From NCBI RefSeq assembly GCF_019050325.1, contig NZ_VOMB01000016.1, positions 248,001 to 312,000 of the forward strand: DNA of 64,000 bases. Reading direction: 5' to 3'. The stretch comes from [Mycobacterium] fortunisiensis (lineage in GTDB: Bacteria; Actinomycetota; Actinomycetes; Mycobacteriales; Mycobacteriaceae). Shown here piece by piece: positions 17,932 to 25,818 of this stretch. Below the pieces are notes generated by a model. The model was not told the DNA's origin, did no database searches, and was given only the letters and a program-made list of their open reading frames with translations. The number at the start of each line of letters is the position of its first letter. Within the stretch, counting starts at the first letter, position 1. The translations under genes and the position numbers were made by a program.

Positions 17932-18198
17932 TCAGTGCCCGTTGTTTCGGCTGATGATGAGGTCCTTGATCTCGGCGAGGTGCTCGTCGACGGAGCTGAA
18001 CCGGGCGCGCGTCTCCTGACGGAAATCGGCGAGTTCGCGCTCGACGGCGGTGAGTCGCCCCTCGACCGACGTCAATCTCGTTCCGTGTTCGCGCTGGTTG
18101 GCGCCGAGCGTGTTGACCGCGGCGAGCACCGCGCGATAGTCGAAACGATCCGCCTCCAGGGCAGCCACCCGCGCTTCGAGATCCTCCAGCGCCGCCAT
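17932..18198 (-). CDS. Small coiled-coil protein of unknown function
   Basis: An 88-residue soluble protein, almost entirely predicted coiled coil: heptad-like LEDLEARVAALEADR at the N-terminus and VEGRLTAVERELADFRQETR then VDEHLAEIKDLIISRNN at the C-terminus. No signal peptide or membrane helix. ATG at 18198 was chosen because the heptads begin there; an upstream ATG would add 12 Pro/Gly-rich residues. It is convergent with the aminotransferase gene. No function can be assigned. Confidence 0.65.
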   Translation of the reverse strand: MAALEDLEARVAALEADRFDYRAVLAAVNTLGANQREHGTRLTSVEGRLTAVERELADFRQETRARFSSVDEHLAEIKDLIISRNNGH

Positions 18199-18303
18199 CG
18201 CCCCATCGTAAGGGCGTCCAGGTCTGACGGCCATGCCTCCGCGACACCCGGTGGATAACCGCGTTGGCCCCTGATCGGCGGCGCAAATTGAGACACTGGA
18301 CCT

Positions 18304-19077
18304 GTGCGTTCACCCGCCGAGTGCTGGCTCACCGACATGGACGGCGTCCTGGTGCGCGAAGACCACGCGTTGCCGGGTGCTGCGGAGTTCCTGCAGACCC
18401 TGGCCGAGAAGGCGCGGCCGTTTCTGGTGCTGACCAACAACTCGATCTTCACCCCGCGGGATCTGGCTGCCCGGCTCGCCCGCTCCGGGCTGCTGGTGCC
18501 CGAGACGTCGATCTGGACCTCGGCCTTGGCCACCGCGGCCTTCCTGGCGGATCAGCAGCCGGGCGGTTCGGCCTATGTGATCGGCGAGGCCGGGTTGACC
18601 ACCGCGCTGCACGAGGCCGGCTACACCCTGACCGACATCGATCCGGACTACGTGGTGCTGGGGGAGACCCGCACCTATTCGTTCGAGGCGATCACCAAGG
18701 CGGTCCGGCTGATCCTGGGCGGCGCGCGGTTCATCGCCACCAATCCCGACGTCACCGGCCCCTCGGCGGAAGGGCCGCTGCCGGCGACCGGGTCGGTGGC
18801 CGCGATGATCACCAGGGCCACCGGCCGTGATCCGTATTTCGTCGGCAAGCCCAATCCGATGATGTTCCGCAGCGCGCTCAACCGCGTCGAGGCACATTCG
18901 GAGACCACCGTGATGGTGGGCGACCGGATGGACACCGATGTGGTGGCCGGCATCGAGGCCGGCCTGGAAACCATCCTGGTCCTCACCGGCTCGACGTCGG
19001 TCACCGACATCGAGCGGTATCCGTTCCGGCCCAGCCGGGTGCTGCCCTCGATTGCCGAAGCCATCGAATTGATCTGA
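18304..19077 (+). CDS. HAD-IIA family sugar-phosphatase-like hydrolase
   Basis: A 257-residue haloacid dehalogenase superfamily phosphatase of the NagD/subfamily IIA type. Motif I is LTDMDGVLV (Asp nucleophile and Asp acid/base), motif II LTNNS, the Lys motif GKPNPMMF, and motif III MVGDRMDTDV. The start is GTG at 18304. It is the first of four tightly packed genes (this, fused E1, CoA-transferase, thioesterase; gaps of 1, 10 and -4 bp), so it may remove phosphate from an intermediate of that pathway. Confidence 0.88.
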   Translation: MRSPAECWLTDMDGVLVREDHALPGAAEFLQTLAEKARPFLVLTNNSIFTPRDLAARLARSGLLVPETSIWTSALATAAFLADQQPGGSAYVIGEAGLTTALHEAGYTLTDIDPDYVVLGETRTYSFEAITKAVRLILGGARFIATNPDVTGPSAEGPLPATGSVAAMITRATGRDPYFVGKPNPMMFRSALNRVEAHSETTVMVGDRMDTDVVAGIEAGLETILVLTGSTSVTDIERYPFRPSRVLPSIAEAIELI

Positions 19078-19078
19078 G

Positions 19079-21235
19079 ATGGCCGGTGTTTCCGGGATCG
19101 AGCCGATCGACGAGTATTTCGTCGCGACGGTGTCGGCGCTGCCGGTGCCGTCCCAGGCGCCGACGGCGGCGCTGACCGTGCCGAATCCGTTGGCGCTCTT
19201 CGATGCCCAGCTCGGTAGCCGACATCTGGACCTGGCGGCACGCTGGTTGCGTGCCCAGGGCAGGGGCTACTACACGATCGGATCGTCCGGGCATGAGGGC
19301 AACGCCGCGGTGGCCGCGGCGCTGCGGCCGACGGACCCGGCGCTGCTGCACTACCGTTCGGGCGGCTTTTATCTGGCCCGGGCGGCGCAGGTCGGTGGCA
19401 TCGATGCGGTGCGCGACGTGCTACTCGGATTGGTCGCGGCCACCGCCGAGCCGATCTCGGGTGGGCGGCACAAGGTGTTCGGCCGTCGCGAGCTCAACGT
19501 CATTCCGCAGACGTCCACGATCGCCTCCCACCTCCCGCGGTCGGTGGGGGTGGCCTTCTCGATCGCCCGTACCCGCAAGCTCGGCGTGCCCTGCCCGTGG
19601 CCCGACGACGCGGTGACGGTGTGCAGCTTCGGGGACGCCTCGGTCAATCACTCGACGGCTGTCGGTGCGGTCAATGCGGCCTTGCACGCGGCCTGTCAAG
19701 GTGTGCCGATGCCGTTGTTGTTCGTGTGTGAGGACAACGGGATCGGCATCAGCACACCGACACCGCGCGGGTGGATCGCCCGGGCCTACGCCTGCCGGGA
19801 GGGGCTGCAATATTTCACAGCCGACGGCTGCGATCTCGTCGACGCGTTCACCACCGCACGGGCAGCGGCCGACTGGGTCCGTCGGGTCCGCAAACCGGCG
19901 TTTCTGCATCTGCGCACGGTGCGGTTGATGGGGCACGCCGGCAGTGACTACGAGCCGGGCTACCGCCGCACCGCCGACATCCGCTCAGACTTCGACCGCG
20001 ACCCGGTGCTGAACACTGCGAGAATCCTTGTCGCCCATGGGGTACTCACACCATCGGAGGTCATCGAGCGATACGAGGCCAAACGCGCCGAGGTGATCGG
20101 ACTGGCTCGCCGGCTCAGCGACAGCCTGCAGCTGGACAGCGCGGCGGCGGTGATGCAGCCGTTGCGCGAGCCGCTGGACGAAGCCCGGGAGATTGCCGTC
20201 GTCGCTTCCGGGCAACCCGGGGGCACACCGGTGACACTGGCCCAGGCCGTCAACCGGGCATTACAGCAGATCCTGGCCGAACATCGGGAGACGATCCTGT
20301 TCGGTGAGGACGTCGCCCGCAAGGGCGGGGTGTACGGGGTGACCCGTGGCCTACAGGACGTGCTCGGGCCGGCCCGGGTGTTCGACACCCTGCTCGACGA
20401 GCAGACCATCCTGGGCCTGGCGCTGGGTGCGGGCCTCTCGGGTCTGCTGCCGATTCCGGAGATCCAGTACCTGGCCTATGTGTACAACGCTGCCGATCAG
20501 ATCCGCGGCGAAGGCGCGACCCTGCAGTTCTTCTCCAACCGGCAGTACCGCAATCCGATGGTGGTTCGGATCGCGGGCTACGGGTACCAGAAGGGGTTCG
20601 GCGGGCACTTCCACAACGACAACTCGATCGCGGCGCTGCGCGACATCCCCGGCGTGGTGATCGCCTCACCGTCCCGGCCCGACGACGCCGCGGCCATGCT
20701 GCACACCTGCATCGTCGCGGCGAAAACCACTGGGGCGGTGTGTGTTTATCTGGAACCTATCGCGCTGTATCACACCAGGGATCTTCATGCCGAGGGCGAC
20801 GGGCGATGGCTGGCGCCGTACCCGTCCGAGCCCGTGCAGATCGGCCGGGCCCGCACCTACGCTGACGGGGCCGACCTGACCATCCTGACCTTCGGCAACG
20901 GGGTGTGGATGAGCCTGCGGGTGGCCCGCCGGCTGGCCGAAGCCGGCATCGCGGCCCGCGTGGTGGACCTGCGCTGGCTGGCCCCGCTCCCGGTCGCCGA
21001 CATGATGCGGGAAGCCGATGCCACCGGCCGGGTACTCATCGTCGACGAAACCCGCCGCAGCGGAGGCGTGGGCGAAGGTGTGCTGGCCGAACTGCTCGAC
21101 GGTGGCTACACCGGTGTGGTGCGGCGGGTGGCCGGTGCCGACAGCTTCATCCCGCTCGGCGACGCCGCACTCCAGGTGCTGTTGTCCGAGGACACCATCG
21201 AGGCTGCCGCGGTGAAACTGATGGGCGCACGATAG
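19079..21235 (+). CDS. Fused alpha-beta 2-oxoacid dehydrogenase E1-like enzyme
   Basis: A 718-residue thiamine-diphosphate enzyme in which the E1-alpha domain (residues about 40-350) and E1-beta domain (about 383-718) of branched-chain 2-oxoacid dehydrogenases are joined. The alpha part has the ThDP/Mg motif GDASVN (185-190) and EDNGIGIST; the beta part has LFGEDVARKGGVYGVT with Glu410 and PEIQYLAYVYNAADQ. No E2 acyltransferase or E3 gene is nearby, so it either borrows another complex's E2 or works alone. ATG begins one base after the HAD stop codon. Confidence 0.87.
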   Translation: MAGVSGIEPIDEYFVATVSALPVPSQAPTAALTVPNPLALFDAQLGSRHLDLAARWLRAQGRGYYTIGSSGHEGNAAVAAALRPTDPALLHYRSGGFYLARAAQVGGIDAVRDVLLGLVAATAEPISGGRHKVFGRRELNVIPQTSTIASHLPRSVGVAFSIARTRKLGVPCPWPDDAVTVCSFGDASVNHSTAVGAVNAALHAACQGVPMPLLFVCEDNGIGISTPTPRGWIARAYACREGLQYFTADGCDLVDAFTTARAAADWVRRVRKPAFLHLRTVRLMGHAGSDYEPGYRRTADIRSDFDRDPVLNTARILVAHGVLTPSEVIERYEAKRAEVIGLARRLSDSLQLDSAAAVMQPLREPLDEAREIAVVASGQPGGTPVTLAQAVNRALQQILAEHRETILFGEDVARKGGVYGVTRGLQDVLGPARVFDTLLDEQTILGLALGAGLSGLLPIPEIQYLAYVYNAADQIRGEGATLQFFSNRQYRNPMVVRIAGYGYQKGFGGHFHNDNSIAALRDIPGVVIASPSRPDDAAAMLHTCIVAAKTTGAVCVYLEPIALYHTRDLHAEGDGRWLAPYPSEPVQIGRARTYADGADLTILTFGNGVWMSLRVARRLAEAGIAARVVDLRWLAPLPVADMMREADATGRVLIVDETRRSGGVGEGVLAELLDGGYTGVVRRVAGADSFIPLGDAALQVLLSEDTIEAAAVKLMGAR

Positions 21236-21245
21236 CTTGACTGTC

Positions 21246-22475
21246 ATGGCCGAATCTGTAACGCCCGATCCGACCCGTCCGCTGGCCGGGGTGCGGATCA
21301 TCGAGATCTCCAGCTTTGTCGCCGTGCCACTGGCCGGCATGACGCTGTCCCAGCTGGGCGCCGAGGTGGTCAGGGTGGATCCCATCGGGGGCGCCGCCGA
21401 TTATCACCGCTGGCCACTGACCGACGGCGGCGAGAGCATCTACTGGGCCGGTCTGAACAAGGGCAAGCGCTCGGTGGCGGCCGACCTGCGTTCGCCCGAG
21501 GGGCAGCAGCTGGTGCAGCGCCTGGTCGCCGAGGCCGGTGTGCTCATCACGAATGTGGCGGGCCGGCAATGGCATTCCTACGACGTGCTGTCCGAGCTGA
21601 GGCCCGATCTGATCCACGTCGAGGTGTCCGGGAAGGCCGACGGCGGCACCGGGGTCGACTACACGGTCAACGCCGGGCTGGGCTTCCCGCTGGTCACCGG
21701 GCCGGCGCAGCTTGCCACGCCGGTCAACCACGTGCTGCCGGCCTGGGATGTCAGCTGCGGGCTCTACGTGGCGCTGGCGGTCACTGCCGCGCTGCGCCAC
21801 CGCGACGCCACCGGTGTGGGGGCCCGGATCAGCATCCCGTTGGAGAACGTCGCGCTCGCCACCGCGGGCAACCTCGGATTCCTGACCGAGGTGATGATCA
21901 ACGGCACCGGCCGTGAACGGCTGGGCAACACCCTCTACGGCACCTACGGGCAGAACTTCACCAGCAGCGACGGTGTCGGCTTCATGCTCGTCGCACTCAC
22001 CGGCCGGCACTTCCGCGACCTCACCGAGGTCACCGGCACCACCAAAGCCGTTGCCGCCCTTGCCGAGGCGTTCGGCGCCGACTTCACCGACGAAGGTCAG
22101 CGCTACACCCACCGCGATGCCCTCACCGGCCTGTTCACCCTGTGGTTCAGCGAGCACACCGCCGAGGAGATCAGCGCGGCGCTCTCCGGCACCTCGGTGC
22201 TGTGGGAGCGCTACCGCAGCTTCGCCGAAGTCGCGGTCGACGATCGGGTGGTGGCCAATCCGCTGTTCGCCCCGCTCGAGCAGCCGCGAATCGGCACCTA
22301 CCTGGCGCCGGGCCTGCCGGTGTCGATCGGCGGGGTGTATCCGCCGGCGGTTCCCGCGCCCGCTCTCGGCGACGACACCACCGCCGTCTTGACCGATCAC
22401 CTCGGGCTGAGCGCCAACGAGATCGTGGCGCTGACCGAATCCGGCACCGTGGCAACAGGTACCGAAGACCGGTGA
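21246..22475 (+). CDS. CaiB/BaiF-family CoA-transferase
   Basis: A 409-residue class III CoA-transferase. Recognisable motifs are PLAGVRIIEISSFVAVPLAGMTLSQLGAEVVRVDP at the N-terminus, the GLNKGKRSVAADLRSPEG stretch, and the family C-terminal region. Class III enzymes move CoA between carboxylic acids through an Asp-bound anhydride, and some family members act as racemases. It is third in the HAD-E1 operon, and its stop overlaps the thioesterase start. ATG at 21246 is preferred to the TTG at 21237. The acid substrate is unknown. Confidence 0.87.
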   Translation: MAESVTPDPTRPLAGVRIIEISSFVAVPLAGMTLSQLGAEVVRVDPIGGAADYHRWPLTDGGESIYWAGLNKGKRSVAADLRSPEGQQLVQRLVAEAGVLITNVAGRQWHSYDVLSELRPDLIHVEVSGKADGGTGVDYTVNAGLGFPLVTGPAQLATPVNHVLPAWDVSCGLYVALAVTAALRHRDATGVGARISIPLENVALATAGNLGFLTEVMINGTGRERLGNTLYGTYGQNFTSSDGVGFMLVALTGRHFRDLTEVTGTTKAVAALAEAFGADFTDEGQRYTHRDALTGLFTLWFSEHTAEEISAALSGTSVLWERYRSFAEVAVDDRVVANPLFAPLEQPRIGTYLAPGLPVSIGGVYPPAVPAPALGDDTTAVLTDHLGLSANEIVALTESGTVATGTEDR

Positions 22476-23317
22476 GCACCCTGCTGCAGCTGCTGGACGT
22501 ACAGCCGGCCGAGGGTGAGGTGTTCACCGGGCAGGCCAGCGGTCCGGCCGGCAAGCGGGCGTTCGGTGGTCTACTGGCCGCGCAGAGCCTGGCGGCGACC
22601 TGCCGGACCGTGGGCGACGACCGGTCACCGACCAATATGCACATGCAGTTCCTGCGTGGCGGGAACGCCGGGGAAGCCGCCGAGTACCACGTGCACCAGG
22701 TGTATGACGGGCGTACCGCCTCGGCCCGACGGGTCGAATCCTACGAACACGGCCGGATGCTGACGACGGCCACCGTGTCGTTCGCGACGGCACTTGCCGG
22801 GCCCGAACACGGGATCGGCGCACTGCCGCACGATCCCGAGGGACTGCCGCGCACCGGCCCGCCCGGGCCGGCGCCCGCGCTGCCGCTCGACGAGTTCGAC
22901 ATCCGCGTCGCCGACGAGGGGTTGGGAGATGAGTTTGTGCGCCGGATGTGGTGGCGGGTGACGACTGCGCTGCCCGACGATCCGTTGTTGCACACGCTCA
23001 TCGCGGTGTACATCACCGATCTGTACGGCATCGATCCCGCACTGGCCGTGCACGGCCACAGCATGCGCTCGCGCACTCACCGCAGTGGCACCACGGACTC
23101 GTCGATCTGGTTTCACCGGCCGCTGAACGCCGGGCAATGGAACTTGTTGGAGTCACGCTCTCCGGCGTCTGCCCGCGGCCGCGGCGTCATCACGTCGAGC
23201 CTGATCGCTGCCGACGGTGTGGTGACGGCCACGCTGGTGCAGGAGGGTTTGGTGGCCGACCGGCTGGGGGTTGATTCCTCCACCGAACAGACGCGAAGGT
23301 ACCCAAACACGGGGTAG
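22472..23317 (+). CDS. Acyl-CoA thioesterase, TesB-like double hotdog
   Basis: A 281-residue TesB-type acyl-CoA thioesterase. The N-terminal hotdog is recognised by GKRAFGGLLAAQSLAATCRTV and MHMQFLRGGNAGE; the C-terminal hotdog contains DSSIWFHRPLNAGQWNLLESRSPASARGRG, the usual active-site region. GTG at 22472 overlaps the CoA-transferase stop (GTGA), so translation is coupled. The last 11 residues and stop codon (T-E-Q-T-R-R-Y-P-N-T-G) are encoded inside a 58-bp palindromic element that starts at 23284, so the original C-terminus has probably been replaced. Confidence 0.87.
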   Translation: MSTLLQLLDVQPAEGEVFTGQASGPAGKRAFGGLLAAQSLAATCRTVGDDRSPTNMHMQFLRGGNAGEAAEYHVHQVYDGRTASARRVESYEHGRMLTTATVSFATALAGPEHGIGALPHDPEGLPRTGPPGPAPALPLDEFDIRVADEGLGDEFVRRMWWRVTTALPDDPLLHTLIAVYITDLYGIDPALAVHGHSMRSRTHRSGTTDSSIWFHRPLNAGQWNLLESRSPASARGRGVITSSLIAADGVVTATLVQEGLVADRLGVDSSTEQTRRYPNTG

Positions 23318-23341
23318 TTCGGGTGCTTTCGTGTCTGTTCG
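23284..23341. repeat. 58-bp palindromic element, copy 2 (thioesterase / TetR junction)
   Basis: Arms CGAACAGAC (23284-23292) and GTCTGTTCG (23333-23341) are perfect inverted repeats, with GGTACCC and GGGTGC inside. Length and internal GTACCC position match copies 1 and 3. It includes the stop codon of the thioesterase gene and lies between convergent genes. Confidence 0.85.
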
Positions 23342-23356
23342 GCCGCCGGGTATCCG

Positions 23357-23959
23357 TCACCGATTGTGCTCCAGAAGCGAGGCCAAGAGCGTCACTCCTT
23401 GGAGGATGTCTCCCGACGGTCGGTCACTGAGGTTGTTGGTCGCTTGCAAGGTCGCGAGGCCGTGTGACATGGACCAGCCTGCGATGACGAGGCTCGCGAC
23501 GTCGGCGTCGGTGACCGTCGCTGGGGCACGCGTACTGACCAGGCTCCGCCGCGCGCTGCCGTACAGGATGTCGAAGGCGGCTGAGCGTGCCTGTTCGAGT
23601 TGCGGGTCGTCCCGGTGGCTGAGGTTGGGTCGGAACAGCACTTCGTAGAACCCACGGTTTTCCAGCGCAAACCTCACGTATTGTGCGCCGCCGGCCAAGA
23701 ATCCCAGTTCTGCCGAGGCCGCTGGTCCGATCGCCGCTGCCATGCGCCGAAATCCCTCTGTGGCCACGGCGGTGAAAAGCCCTGTCTTGTCGGTGAAGTG
23801 GTGGGCCAAGGCGGCGTGCGAAACCCCTGCGCGGCGGGCGATTCGGCGCATGGAAGCCGCGGATACCCCGAACTCTTCGATCTCGGCGACGGCGGCGGCG
23901 ATCGCGGCGGTGCGAAGGTCGCCGTGATGGTACGGCCGGGCAGAGTCGGCGTCGGTCAT
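23357..23959 (-). CDS. TetR-family transcriptional regulator
   Basis: A 200-residue TetR repressor. The N-terminal HTH is clear (residues about 12-60: HGDLRTAAIAAAVAEIEEFG, then MRRIARRAGVSHAALAHHFTDKTGLF); the C-terminal ligand domain is divergent. It is transcribed away from the flavoprotein gene at 24058, and a TetR-like palindrome sits between them, so it probably controls that gene and itself. Together the two genes look like an insertion between the thioesterase and the conserved YraN gene. Confidence 0.88.
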   Translation of the reverse strand: MTDADSARPYHHGDLRTAAIAAAVAEIEEFGVSAASMRRIARRAGVSHAALAHHFTDKTGLFTAVATEGFRRMAAAIGPAASAELGFLAGGAQYVRFALENRGFYEVLFRPNLSHRDDPQLEQARSAAFDILYGSARRSLVSTRAPATVTDADVASLVIAGWSMSHGLATLQATNNLSDRPSGDILQGVTLLASLLEHNR

Positions 23960-24019
23960 CGGTTCAGGCTAATGGCCGGGAGCATCTGTCCATTGATAAG
24001 TTCCCTGTCCGAGGTTAAT

Positions 24020-24034
24020 CTTACCGTTGGTAAG
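24020..24034. promoter_or_regulatory. Candidate TetR operator
   Basis: A perfect inverted repeat CTTACC-GTT-GGTAAG at 24020-24034 in the 98-bp divergent region between the TetR gene and the flavoprotein gene, with another GGTAAG at 24043-24048. Size and position fit a TetR dimer site. Confidence 0.6.
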
Positions 24035-24057
24035 TTCGCACCGGTAAGGGGGCGACG

Positions 24058-25380
24058 GTGGATTCGTTCGACGTAATCGTGGTGGGCGGCCGGTGTGCGG
24101 GCTCGGCGCTTGCCATCTACCTCGCTCGCGCCGGTATACAGGCCTGCGTCGTGGACAAGGCCACGTTCCCGAGTGAGACCCCGTCGACGCATGTGGTGCA
24201 TCCACGGGGAGTCGCGATCCTTGCGGATGTGGGCGTGTTGACCTCGGTGCTGGCCGAGGGTGCGGCGCAGCTGGACCGCATGACTCTGGAGTACGACGAC
24301 GTCCGCATCGATGGATTTCTCGGCGACGAGTTCAGCTTCCCGGGGCTGAACGTGCGTCGCACCGTCCTCGATCACGCGCTGCAACAGGAGGCGAAGCGCT
24401 CGGGTGTTGAGGTGCGGACCGGATGTCGTGTCAACGGCGTCCGGAGATCCAACGGACGGGTGGTGGGGGTCGAGACCGCCGACGGTCCTCTCGTCGCGCC
24501 CGTGGTTGTCGGCGCCGACGGCAGGGGATCGATAGTCGCGAAGTCCGTCGCCGCCCGCGAATATCTGGTGAAACCAGCGGGCCGGATACCGGTTTGGGGA
24601 TATTTCGCTGCCGGCCCTCAGGAGCCTCGGCTGCGCGTCGGCATCAAAGGCAACCTGGGATTCCTGGCCAGCCCGACTGACTCGAATCTCTACCTCGCCG
24701 GTGTCACTGTGGACCGTCGCGATGCCGGTGACTTCCAGCGGGAACGGGAGGCGAACTTCTGCGCAGCGTTGCGTGCGTGGCCTGAGATCGACGGCATCGT
24801 GCGCGGTACCCGCCGCGAAGGTCCGTTGCGGGTGATGGCGAACTGGCACAACTACTTTCGCGAATCCGCCGGGCCAGGCTGGGTGCTTGTCGGCGACGCG
24901 GGGCATTTCAAGGACTTCACCCCGGCACAAGGTATCGCCGACGCCCTCTGTCAGGCCAAGTCGCTGGCCGGTGTCATCGTCGGCACATTCGGCGCACCGG
25001 CAGCCGACGAGGCACTGAGGTGCTGGTGGCGGGCTCGCGACCGCTCTCACCGCGACATGTACTGGTTTGCACTGCAGATGGGCCGCGCCGGGATGTCCTC
25101 ACCGCTCACCGCTGAGGTTCTCCACAGGATCAGTGACGATCCGCACGGCGCGACCACCTTGCTGAAGGTTCTCAACCACGATCTGCCTTCAAGCGCGTTG
25201 CTCACACCTCGGCGGCTCGTCGCCGCGACGTATACGACGCTGCGGAAGCATCCCCACAGGATGTGGACGACACTGGCCGAGATTGGTGGCGAGCTCGCTG
25301 TCGAGGTCGACAAGCAACGTGCCCGACACCGGTCGTACCGGGCCTGGCGAGGATTCGGCCCCGCCGATGCCTGTGGATGA
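24058..25380 (+). CDS. FAD-dependent oxidoreductase
   Basis: A 440-residue flavoprotein of the geranylgeranyl reductase / group A monooxygenase-like class. The N-terminal dinucleotide-binding motif is DVIVVGGRCAGSALAIYLARAG, followed by VVDKATFPSETPSTH; the second FAD motif is WVLVGDAGHFKDFTPAQGIADAL (near residue 277). No signal peptide. GTG at 24058 follows GTAAGGGGG. Expression is probably controlled by the divergent TetR. The substrate is not predictable; halogenase or ring-hydroxylase activity would be other readings of the fold. Confidence 0.82.
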   Translation: MDSFDVIVVGGRCAGSALAIYLARAGIQACVVDKATFPSETPSTHVVHPRGVAILADVGVLTSVLAEGAAQLDRMTLEYDDVRIDGFLGDEFSFPGLNVRRTVLDHALQQEAKRSGVEVRTGCRVNGVRRSNGRVVGVETADGPLVAPVVVGADGRGSIVAKSVAAREYLVKPAGRIPVWGYFAAGPQEPRLRVGIKGNLGFLASPTDSNLYLAGVTVDRRDAGDFQREREANFCAALRAWPEIDGIVRGTRREGPLRVMANWHNYFRESAGPGWVLVGDAGHFKDFTPAQGIADALCQAKSLAGVIVGTFGAPAADEALRCWWRARDRSHRDMYWFALQMGRAGMSSPLTAEVLHRISDDPHGATTLLKVLNHDLPSSALLTPRRLVAATYTTLRKHPHRMWTTLAEIGGELAVEVDKQRARHRSYRAWRGFGPADACG

Positions 25381-25448
25381 AATCGAAGTTGGGGATAACT
25401 GGCCCGATCTGAGCCGGATCTGTCGGAGGCTGTCCCGATGGTGTGGTC

Positions 25449-25817
25449 ATGACATCCATGACACGAGCCGAGATCGGTGCACTCGGTGAACAGCTGGCCG
25501 TCGAGCATCTGACGGCGCAGGGATTACGGACGTTGACCCGGAACTGGCGCTGCCGCTACGGCGAACTCGACGTGATCGCCGTGGAGGTGGCCACCAACAC
25601 GGCGGTGTTCGTCGAGGTCAAAACCCGCACCGGCGACGGGTTCGGTGGTCTCGCCGAGGCCGTCACGGCGCAGAAGGTGCGCCGTATCCGGCGGCTGGCG
25701 GCGCTGTGGTTGACCGAGCAGGAGGTCCGGTATGCGGCGTTGCGCATCGACGTGATCAGAGTACGCATCCGCCGGCGTCGCGAACCCGAGATCACCCACC
25801 TCAAGGGGGTGGGCTGA
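25449..25817 (+). CDS. YraN/UPF0102 family endonuclease-like protein
   Basis: A 122-residue protein of the UPF0102 (YraN) family with a restriction-endonuclease-like fold. The family signature is LGEQLAVEHLTAQG, NWRCRYGELDVIAV and FVEVKTRTGDGFGG, including the catalytic-type Glu-Asp and ExK residues. Function is unproven. It begins a conserved three-gene group with the YifB and dprA genes (one-base gap, then a four-base overlap), as in M. tuberculosis Rv2898c-Rv2896c. ATG at 25449 is used; ATG at 25458 is an alternative. Confidence 0.9.
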   Translation: MTSMTRAEIGALGEQLAVEHLTAQGLRTLTRNWRCRYGELDVIAVEVATNTAVFVEVKTRTGDGFGGLAEAVTAQKVRRIRRLAALWLTEQEVRYAALRIDVIRVRIRRRREPEITHLKGVG

Positions 25818-25818
25818 G

